Shown here: piece after piece, positions 17,242 through 25,094 of the stretch | How the letters are laid out: each line of letters opens with the position of its first letter | Numbering within the stretch: the first letter of the stretch is position 1 | DNA from: Anaerolineae bacterium | GTDB taxonomy: Bacteria; Chloroflexota; Anaerolineae; Aggregatilineales; UBA3940 | NCBI GenBank assembly: GCA_016926255.1 | Contig: JAFGOY010000005.1 | Coordinates: forward strand, 85,459-149,458 | Direction of reading: 5' to 3' | DNA length: 64,000 bases | The notes under the pieces: model-generated | What the model saw: the letters and a program-made list of their open reading frames with translations, nothing else | Database searches by the model: none | Told to the model about the DNA's origin: nothing | Program-made: the position numbers and the translations under genes

Positions 17242-19425
17242 ATGGAAAGACTTACCCAACGGTTTACGTGGCGGAATTTGCCGATCAGAACCAAACTCTG
17301 GGTTCTGATCGGAGCTATTCTCCTGCTGATGCTGAGCATATTGTTGGTGATTCGTGGTACGTATGCCAACCTCAACTCGGCAATGATCGACACCACATCG
17401 GCTATTGTAGAGATTCAATCGATCCCGGAAGAGCTTTCTACCAGCATCGATACAATCCAGAGCTACCCGGAACGTTATATCCAGGTTATCCGTACCTCAG
17501 GAGAGGTTTCCGGCGGCACAGAAGCACTGAATGACTTGACGGCTCAGGCTAAAACAGAATTGACCCGGTTGGAACAGTTGAGCGAAGCTCAACTTGTCCA
17601 GAGTGAAACCAACGCTCTGAATGTCGAGATCGTCTCAATCCGGGATAACCTGAACAGCATCAGTGAAGAATTTGGGGTGCTGGTGGCGCTCGTCGATCAG
17701 CAAACTGCAACTGAAACTGGTGCATTGACAGCCCTGGACGCACAGGGCGACGAGTTGACGCGGCTCTCCATCATGCAAAACAACATCGACATGGCAACCC
17801 AGGTATTGACTTTAAGGAGTCTGGAATCCCGCCTGGCGACACAGGATACCGAAGACATCCTTGAAACCTTCCAGGTGACCGCCGATGTTTATCTGAGAAT
17901 CTACAACAATCTACCGGCAGGTGAGCAGGTAAGCGGCATCCCTGAGGCAATGGAGGCTTATCTTGCCTCGGCGGAAGCTGTATCCGATCTACAGGTTCAG
18001 ATAGACACGCACCTGGATAACAACGACCTCATCGCCATCGACATACAGGACTCGATATCACAGATTCAGACGATTGTCAGTGCCAGCGACAGTTCCCTGT
18101 TCCAGCAAATCTACTCTTACCGGAGAACCGCCAACTGGGTTATGCTCATCTCAATGGCGGTTGCCTTTGTGGGTGGAATCGTCATTGTCACGCAGCTCTC
18201 CCGGTATTTCCTGAATACTATCCAGACAGCGCTGTCAACCCTTCAAACTCTCGAACGGGGAGACTACTCTGCCCGGATCGACCTTGTGGCTGAAGACGAG
18301 TTTGGTCAGTTATCCAGCGGTATAAATACCGTAGCCAGTACGCTCCAGGAGCTTTCCGGGAACCTTGAGCAGCGTGTTGCCGAGCGTACCCGCGACATGG
18401 TCATCACCACCGAGATCGGGCGCGCGGCGACGACCACCCAGGACCCCTACCACATGATGAGTGATATCATCGAGTTGATCCGGCAGCGGTTTGGTTACTA
18501 TCATGCCCAGGTGTTCTTTGTTGACGAGGAACAAAAACAGGCTAACCTGTTTGCCTCCACCGGTACCGCCGGTCGCCAGCTTCTGCTCCGCAAACACTTC
18601 TTGCCCGTCGGATCGCAGTCTGTGATCGGTCAGGTCACCGGTACTGGTAAGGCCGTCATCGCCAGCGACACCAGCACCGAAGTAGTCTTCCGCCGCAACG
18701 AACTGCTGCCCGACACCCGCTCGGAGATGGCGCTGCCAATGCGCATCGGCGACCGTGTTATCGGTGCGCTCGACATTCAAAGCGTTGCCCCCAACGCCTT
18801 CAGCGAAGACGTGGCCGCCGTTTTCCAGATCGTCGCCGACCAGCTTGCGCTCTCCGTTGACAATGCGCGCTTGCAAAACCTGCTGTCCGAAGCCCTCACC
18901 CAGATTGAACTGACCGAACGCCGCGCAGTAACCGAAAGCTGGCAGGCATTCCGCCAGCACCACCGTCCCGGTCAGCCGATCAGCTTTGTTTTCACCGGTG
19001 ACGCGGTCCAGGAGAGCGGCGAGGTATCCGACGACCCGGTAAACGAGGCGATAGCACGCGGGCAGATGGTTTCCCAGGAAGCCTCTGACGGCTCGATTAC
19101 CTTGGCCGTTCCCATCAAAGTACGTGGTGAAATCATCGGAGCTTTTGGCTTCGGTGGTGAAAATATTAGAAGTCTGAGCGATGAAGACGTCAGCCTGGTT
19201 GAAGCGATTATCGACCGCGTCGGCCTGGCGCTGGAGAACCTCCGCCTGGTCGAAGAGACGTCCCGACGAGCAGAACACGAACAGGTTCTGAACGAAATCA
19301 CAGCCAAACTGGTAGGCTCGACCGACGTAAACGAAATCTTGCAGACAACAGTACGAGAATTAGGCCGTGTGCTGCGCGCACCACAAACCAGCGTCCAGCT
19401 GCGGCGTGAGACTACGGGTAGGTAG
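17242..19425 (+). CDS. Four-helix-bundle/HAMP/GAF membrane sensor without output domain (array member 6)
   Basis: 727 residues. Helix 1 (about 17-38) and helix 2 (about 295-318) flank a long all-helical extracytoplasmic region like a chemoreceptor-type four-helix bundle. A HAMP domain (QTALSTLQTLERGDYSARI), a coiled coil and a GAF domain (about 385-550) follow, the latter with YYHAQVFFVDEEQ, VGSQSVIGQV and FRRNELLPDTRSEMALPM. Next are the W segment (TESWQAFRQHH) and a half-GAF (VPIKVRGEIIGAFGF). It ends at a GAF-start-like helix (DVNEILQTTVRELGRVL) with no kinase. The gene starts 13 nt after the previous stop and ends 5 nt before the hybrid kinase gene, so it is almost certainly cotranscribed with it. 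Confidence 0.87.
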   Translation: MERLTQRFTWRNLPIRTKLWVLIGAILLLMLSILLVIRGTYANLNSAMIDTTSAIVEIQSIPEELSTSIDTIQSYPERYIQVIRTSGEVSGGTEALNDLTAQAKTELTRLEQLSEAQLVQSETNALNVEIVSIRDNLNSISEEFGVLVALVDQQTATETGALTALDAQGDELTRLSIMQNNIDMATQVLTLRSLESRLATQDTEDILETFQVTADVYLRIYNNLPAGEQVSGIPEAMEAYLASAEAVSDLQVQIDTHLDNNDLIAIDIQDSISQIQTIVSASDSSLFQQIYSYRRTANWVMLISMAVAFVGGIVIVTQLSRYFLNTIQTALSTLQTLERGDYSARIDLVAEDEFGQLSSGINTVASTLQELSGNLEQRVAERTRDMVITTEIGRAATTTQDPYHMMSDIIELIRQRFGYYHAQVFFVDEEQKQANLFASTGTAGRQLLLRKHFLPVGSQSVIGQVTGTGKAVIASDTSTEVVFRRNELLPDTRSEMALPMRIGDRVIGALDIQSVAPNAFSEDVAAVFQIVADQLALSVDNARLQNLLSEALTQIELTERRAVTESWQAFRQHHRPGQPISFVFTGDAVQESGEVSDDPVNEAIARGQMVSQEASDGSITLAVPIKVRGEIIGAFGFGGENIRSLSDEDVSLVEAIIDRVGLALENLRLVEETSRRAEHEQVLNEITAKLVGSTDVNEILQTTVRELGRVLRAPQTSVQLRRETTGR

Positions 19426-19430
19426 GCAAT

Positions 19431-22400
19431 ATGAGCACTATTAGGAACACCCGTCAGAATATCAGGCGAACTGGCACCATGAGGCGGCGCCTGATCATAT
19501 CCGCCGCTGCATTGATTGGCATCCCTCTGATTATTCTGACTATCGCCTCGTTAATCAGTCTGTCACGTCAGGTCGACCAACAGATCTTCGATGAACTGTC
19601 TGCACTGGCCGACGTCCAGGCAAACGATCTCGACCTCTGGGTTGAGGAAACATCGGAAGCCATTATTGCCACCGCCAGAAGTGACAGCGATATCCACGAT
19701 GGTATGATCTGGTTCCTGACCAGCGGCGCGGGGATACACCGTTTCGCCTCCGCCGAAGAGGTCAGTGCCATTATAGCCGAAGGGGTGCAGCAGACTATCG
19801 AGCAGCCCTTTGACGATCTCATGTTGATGGACAACGAGGGGAATGTCCTCTGGAGCATCGAACCCTTGCTGACCGGCGAGAATTTCAGTGCCGAACCGTG
19901 GTTCTCCGATGCCAGTGATGCCCTGCTGTCCTCAGAGATTTCCATCACCGCCCCGGGCAGCATAGAGCCGAGCCTGTACTTCTCCACTGTGGTTCCGGAT
20001 CAGCTCGGCGTACCGATTGGCTACTTTGTCGGTCGGTTCAGCAGACAAACCTTTGAAGAGATCGCTGCCCAAACCGGTTTCTGGGCCGATACAGCCGATT
20101 ACTATTTTATAAATGATGGGCAGCAGTATCTCTTATCACCGCGTTTCGCGCCGGAAGAAACTACTGCCCAGGACGAGATCGCTCCACTTGCCGCAGCGCA
20201 AAATGATGGCACCGCCATCTGGACAGATTACCGGGGTGAAAAGGTGATCGGCATCTATCGCTGGCTGCCCAACCTGGACATGTCCCTGGTGCTGAAACAG
20301 GATTACGCAGAGGCTACCGCATCCAGCCGGGCAACAAGATTGCAAGTGATTGGTGCCAGTACCCTGCTGGTGCTGGTGGCGGTGGGACTCGCTTCACTGG
20401 CTACTCGCAGCTTCGCCTCGAACCTCACCCAAACCGGCGAGACGGCCACATTGATCGCTCAGGGCGAGCGTGGAATGCGTCTGCCCGAAACCCCCTTGGA
20501 GGAAGTCAATCGCCTTTACCGTGCCTTTAACAGTATTCTCGAACAACTAGACACCCTTTACGCTTCCCAGGAGGAGATGGTTAAAATCCGTACCCGTGAC
20601 CTCGAGATGACCGCGCAAATGGGCCACGTTATCGCTTCCCAAACCGAGATCGACAGGCTTCTCGAGACGACCATCCAGCTTGTTCTGGATCAGCTTGGGT
20701 ATTACCATGTCCAGGTCTTCCTCATCGACGACCTGAAACAAAACGCCGTGCTGCGCGCCAGCACCGGCGAGGCAGGCCAGGAAATGCTTGCCCGCAAACA
20801 CAAACTGGGAGTAGGTTCGAACTCCGTCGTCGGCCAGGCGGCCTTGCGCGGTGAGCCAGTACTGGCTTCCGACACCCGTCACGCCGAATTCTGGGCGCCA
20901 AACCCCCTGCTCCCCAACACGCGCGCCGAGTTGGGGATACCGCTCCGCATCGGTGACCAGATCATCGGAGTGCTCGACATTCAGGCCGTCCAGCCGGAAG
21001 TGTTCGACGAGGCCACTATCTCGATCCTCCAGACCCTCGCCGACCAGTTATCGGTAGCCATCCGCAACGCCGAACTTTTCGAAGAGCGTGAAGGGCTGCT
21101 TTCGGCCTCCCTGGAACTCACCCAGATGCTCACGCGTGACAGCTGGGAAGACTACACAGCACAGAAAAAAGATGGGGTTGGCTACAAATATGACCTGACC
21201 CGCACCCAGCCAATTTCTGATGCAGAAGCCGCGCTGGGTGAAGGGGCAATCCTGCTTCCCATCGAGCTGCGAGGCACCGTCATCGGCGAGCTTGCCGCCC
21301 AACTTGAAGAAGATCGCGCACTCTCGGCGGAGGAACAGCAGTTGGTTACCGATGTGCTGGGGCGTGCGGCGATGGCAATCGACAACGCCCGGCTGGTCGA
21401 GCAGACTCAACGTTCGCTGGTCGAAACCAACCGTCTCTACCGCGCCACACAGGACATCGCGGCGGCCAACTCGGTCGATGAGTTATCCGACATCCTGATC
21501 GGGCTGGCTGCCATCGATACCGTCGACCGGGCCTTCCTGTTCCTGCTCGAACGTCCCAACCAGGCACCCGGCGAGCGCTGGGGCGCGCTGACCGGGAAGT
21601 GGATGCGTGACGAAGCCGACCCGCTCGAAGATATCCCGGAACGCCTCCAGACCGGCCAGTTCCCCCTGCTGCCGCATATCGAACAGATACAGCAGGCCAG
21701 CTTTGTGATCAACGACGTAACCGGTGATCCTTCGGCGCAGTCCTTGAATTCACAGCTTCAACCGTTTGGCATCCTGTCTTACGCCGTCTTCCCGATCATT
21801 GCCCCGGTCGCCGGTCGTAACGTGTTGGGCTGGCTGGTGATGCATGGCACCCGGCGGGCCGAGGCATTCACCGAAGACACGATCCGCTTCTTCGAAACCA
21901 TCTCCGGGCAGGCCGCCACCGCACTCGATGGTCTGCGCCTCTTCGAACAGACGCAGAACCGTGCCCGCCGCCTGCAAGCGACCAACGAGATTTCACAGGC
22001 AGCCTCGTCAATCCTCAACCCCGAAATCCTCCTCCAGCTTGTCGTCGAACGGGTTTCCGATGCCTTCAACTATTATCACTCGCAGATTTTCCTGATCGAC
22101 GAAGACCGCGACTGGGCGTCGCTTCGCGCAAGCACGGGCGATGTCGGCAAGCAGTTGCTCGAACAGGGCCACAAAATACGCGTCGGTTCGCGTTCGGTGA
22201 TCGGACAGGTCACCTCTACCGGCGAAACGGTCATCACCCGCGATGCCGAGGATGACCCCGTCCACCGGCGGAACGAGCTTCTGCCCGACACGCGCTCAGA
22301 GATGGCGCTGCCGCTCAAAACCGGTGACCGGGTCATCGGGGCGCTCGACGTCCAGAGTGTCCTATCCGATGCCTTCGACACCGAGGCTCAGGCGATCCTC

Positions 22401-25007
22401 CAGTCGCTCGCCGACCAGATCGCCGTCACCCTTGAAAACGCGCAGTTGTTCCAGGAGATTCAGGACCGCGTCGCCGAACTGACCACCGTTAACCTCGTCT
22501 CACAGACGGTTTCGCGTGCCCAGACCCTCGACGAAGTTTACGACGTTGCCGCCGACCAGTTAATGAGGCAGTTCGGCGTCGAGTATGCTTTCCTCGGTGT
22601 TGTCGACGATGACAATATGCTGAACCTCCCCATCTTCATCCAGGGAGGCGAGCGCCGCGAGTCCCCGCCGCCGCAGCCTGCTAACAAGGGGTTGAGCGGC
22701 TACGTCGTTTCGACCGGTGAAGTCTTGATGATCAACGAGGACGCCGAAAAAGAAGCCCGCAAATACGGCGCTCGCGTATTGGGGGCGACAACCAAGAGCA
22801 TCCTGATCGTGCCGATGATACTCGCCGACGAGGTCGTCGGGGTGTTGAGCATCCAGGATGCGGAAAACGAGAATGCCTTCGACGAGGCGCATGTCCGCCA
22901 GCTTACGACACTCGCCGCCTATATCTCGGTGAAGATCAGCAACGCCGAGCTTCTCGAAGAAGCCCAGCGCCGCGCCAACGAACTGAGCTTCCTCTTCGAT
23001 ATTACCCGCACCGCCGTCGCCACCACCGACCTCGACGAGGCGCTGACCAACGTCGCCGAAATTCTCGTCCAGGAAGTCGACGGCGCTGAAGCGGCGCTCA
23101 TCTACCTGGCGAATACCCAGGATGATACCATCGTCTTCGAGGCCCATGCCGCCGTCGGGTATGGCCGCGACGTTGTCGCCCGCCAGGCGACCGTCAACTG
23201 GGGTGAAGGCATTGTCGGCCTGACCGCAGCTCAGGGTCAGCCCACAGTGATTGCCGACGCCCACCAGGAGCCTTACCGGATCAACGGCACCAACCGCACA
23301 CGCTCTGCGCTGGTCATTCCCCTCTTCTCCGGTGAAGAGGTCATCGGCGTGATGACCGTCGAAAGCACCCACCCGAACACATTCGCCAAAGACAGCCTGC
23401 AGCTTCTCAGTGGTGCTTCCAGCACGCTCACCGCTGTCATCCAGAACGCCCGCCTCCTTGAGCAGATTACACGGGTTAACGAGCAGCTTCGCGAACTCGA
23501 CAAGCTCAAGAGCCAGTTCCTGGCGAACATGAGCCACGAACTCCGCACGCCGCTGAACTCGATCATCGGTTTCTCGCGCGTGATGCTCAAAGGCATTGAT
23601 GGCCCGCTCAACGACCTGCAAACCCAGGACCTGACCACCATCTACAACAGCGGCCAGCATCTCCTCGTCCTGATCAACAACATACTTGACCTCTCGAAGA
23701 TTCAGGCCGACAAGATGGAAATCCAGCCGGAATATATCGGCCTCGACGAGATCGTTGACGGGGTGATCTCCACCGGGCGTGGGTTGGTCAAGGATAGGCC
23801 GGTTCAGATTTACAAAGAAGTCGAAGACAATCTACCCCAGGTCTACGGTGACCCGGTACGTATCCGTCAGGTGCTCCTTAACCTTGTCTCTAACGCGGCC
23901 AAGTTCACCAACGAAGGCTCGATCACCGTCAGGGCAGTTCGCAAGTCGTACGATCCCGGCACCGGCCAGCCGCCCCATGTCCAGGTCAGCGTGATCGACA
24001 CCGGCATCGGTATTGCCGAAGAAGATATGTACAAGCTCTTCGAGGCATTCAGCCAGGTCGACGGCTCGACAACCCGGCAGGTTGGTGGCACTGGCCTCGG
24101 CCTGACCATCTCCAAAGAGTTCATCGAGATGCACGGCGGCACCATCTGGGTTGACAGTGAAGTCGAAGTTGGTTCGACGTTCCACTTCACCATCCCTCTC
24201 CATCCGCCGGATATGGCCGTCACCGAAATCGTGATGGCAACCGAAGATGCGGAAGACCGCCCCGTCGTGCTGGCCATTGACGATGAGCCAGGGGTACTCG
24301 ACCTTTATGCCCGCTACCTGGAAAAAGAAGGCTACGCCGTCGTCGGCCTGAACAACGCCAACGATCTGCTCGACTACGTCCGGCAGATGAACCCGGTCGC
24401 CATCCTGCTCGATATCAATCTACCCGGCAAGACTGGCTGGGACGCCATCGACGACCTGAAGGCAAGCCAGGAAACCCGTGATATCCCGATCGTCGTATGC
24501 AGTATTGACGATGACCGCGACCGGGGGATGGGCCTGGGCGTCGCCGAGTACCTGATAAAGCCGATCATTGAAGACGACCTGATCAAGACACTCAGCCGCC
24601 TGATGGGAGAGCATGTCATCAGTTTCTGTTCGGCGCTCATCATCGAACCTGATCAGGCACTGGCCGATTCACTGGCCGGTGCCCTGAAAGAAACCTATGA
24701 CTGTAAAATCCATATCTGCCATATGGGGTTGGATGCCCTGCAGTACATTCAGGAAGAACCGCCTGAAGTCGTCATCATGGAGCTTGATCTCCCCGATATG
24801 GATGGTTTCGGCCTGCTTATGTCGCTGCGATCACAGCCCGAACTGAAGTCCGTCCCGGTGATCATTCTCTCCGGGCGCACATTGACCGACGAAATGCTCG
24901 AACGGCTGGACCCGGAAAACACCCACTATCTGAGCAAATCCGGTGAGCAGGAAGTCAACGTGCTGTTTGACAACCTATCGATAGTCATACAGGAATTAGG
25001 GAAATAG
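19431..25007 (+). CDS. Giant multi-GAF hybrid sensor histidine kinase with two receivers
   Basis: 1858 residues. Helix 1 (about 22-44), a Cache-like extracytoplasmic domain, helix 2 (about 300-322) and HAMP precede roughly six GAF or half-GAF modules (about 395-1345). Two of the GAFs carry the array hallmark (PNPLLPNTRAELGIPL and HRRNELLPDTRSEMALPL). HisKA follows with the phosphorylatable His in MSHELRTPLNSIIGF (about residue 1369). HATPase_c has NLVSNAAKFT, DTGIGI and GGTGLGLTIS. Receiver 1 (about 1612-1725) is canonical with LLDINLPG. Receiver 2 (about 1735-1855) is degenerate: the acidic pocket reads IIEPDQ, and the phosphoacceptor position reads MELDLPDMDGF, with Glu in place of Asp. It is the only kinase in the array and so the probable hub for the six output-less GAF proteins and for the receivers in 6.3-7.8 kb and at 25.1 kb. 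An intrinsic terminator follows the gene. Confidence 0.92.
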   Translation: MSTIRNTRQNIRRTGTMRRRLIISAAALIGIPLIILTIASLISLSRQVDQQIFDELSALADVQANDLDLWVEETSEAIIATARSDSDIHDGMIWFLTSGAGIHRFASAEEVSAIIAEGVQQTIEQPFDDLMLMDNEGNVLWSIEPLLTGENFSAEPWFSDASDALLSSEISITAPGSIEPSLYFSTVVPDQLGVPIGYFVGRFSRQTFEEIAAQTGFWADTADYYFINDGQQYLLSPRFAPEETTAQDEIAPLAAAQNDGTAIWTDYRGEKVIGIYRWLPNLDMSLVLKQDYAEATASSRATRLQVIGASTLLVLVAVGLASLATRSFASNLTQTGETATLIAQGERGMRLPETPLEEVNRLYRAFNSILEQLDTLYASQEEMVKIRTRDLEMTAQMGHVIASQTEIDRLLETTIQLVLDQLGYYHVQVFLIDDLKQNAVLRASTGEAGQEMLARKHKLGVGSNSVVGQAALRGEPVLASDTRHAEFWAPNPLLPNTRAELGIPLRIGDQIIGVLDIQAVQPEVFDEATISILQTLADQLSVAIRNAELFEEREGLLSASLELTQMLTRDSWEDYTAQKKDGVGYKYDLTRTQPISDAEAALGEGAILLPIELRGTVIGELAAQLEEDRALSAEEQQLVTDVLGRAAMAIDNARLVEQTQRSLVETNRLYRATQDIAAANSVDELSDILIGLAAIDTVDRAFLFLLERPNQAPGERWGALTGKWMRDEADPLEDIPERLQTGQFPLLPHIEQIQQASFVINDVTGDPSAQSLNSQLQPFGILSYAVFPIIAPVAGRNVLGWLVMHGTRRAEAFTEDTIRFFETISGQAATALDGLRLFEQTQNRARRLQATNEISQAASSILNPEILLQLVVERVSDAFNYYHSQIFLIDEDRDWASLRASTGDVGKQLLEQGHKIRVGSRSVIGQVTSTGETVITRDAEDDPVHRRNELLPDTRSEMALPLKTGDRVIGALDVQSVLSDAFDTEAQAILQSLADQIAVTLENAQLFQEIQDRVAELTTVNLVSQTVSRAQTLDEVYDVAADQLMRQFGVEYAFLGVVDDDNMLNLPIFIQGGERRESPPPQPANKGLSGYVVSTGEVLMINEDAEKEARKYGARVLGATTKSILIVPMILADEVVGVLSIQDAENENAFDEAHVRQLTTLAAYISVKISNAELLEEAQRRANELSFLFDITRTAVATTDLDEALTNVAEILVQEVDGAEAALIYLANTQDDTIVFEAHAAVGYGRDVVARQATVNWGEGIVGLTAAQGQPTVIADAHQEPYRINGTNRTRSALVIPLFSGEEVIGVMTVESTHPNTFAKDSLQLLSGASSTLTAVIQNARLLEQITRVNEQLRELDKLKSQFLANMSHELRTPLNSIIGFSRVMLKGIDGPLNDLQTQDLTTIYNSGQHLLVLINNILDLSKIQADKMEIQPEYIGLDEIVDGVISTGRGLVKDRPVQIYKEVEDNLPQVYGDPVRIRQVLLNLVSNAAKFTNEGSITVRAVRKSYDPGTGQPPHVQVSVIDTGIGIAEEDMYKLFEAFSQVDGSTTRQVGGTGLGLTISKEFIEMHGGTIWVDSEVEVGSTFHFTIPLHPPDMAVTEIVMATEDAEDRPVVLAIDDEPGVLDLYARYLEKEGYAVVGLNNANDLLDYVRQMNPVAILLDINLPGKTGWDAIDDLKASQETRDIPIVVCSIDDDRDRGMGLGVAEYLIKPIIEDDLIKTLSRLMGEHVISFCSALIIEPDQALADSLAGALKETYDCKIHICHMGLDALQYIQEEPPEVVIMELDLPDMDGFGLLMSLRSQPELKSVPVIILSGRTLTDEMLERLDPENTHYLSKSGEQEVNVLFDNLSIVIQELGK

Positions 25008-25017
25008 ACGATCCTGT

Positions 25018-25055
25018 CCGGGGGTGCAGGGCCAACCTTCACCCCCGGTTTTTAT
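25018..25055 (+). terminator. Intrinsic terminator after the hybrid kinase
   Basis: CCGGGGGTG and CACCCCCGG form a perfect 9-bp stem with a 13-nt loop, followed by TTTTTAT. It starts 11 nt after the kinase stop and separates the array from the PLP-enzyme/receiver fusion gene, so that gene needs its own promoter or readthrough. Confidence 0.85.
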
Positions 25056-25094
25056 CGCAAACACATTGACTAAGGGATGGAAGAATAAGGGGTT

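Noticed and set aside
22560-23660. 366-residue minus-strand ORF inside the hybrid kinase gene
   Set aside because: Exact antisense of GAF-coding sequence; composition is typical of a GC-driven shadow frame.
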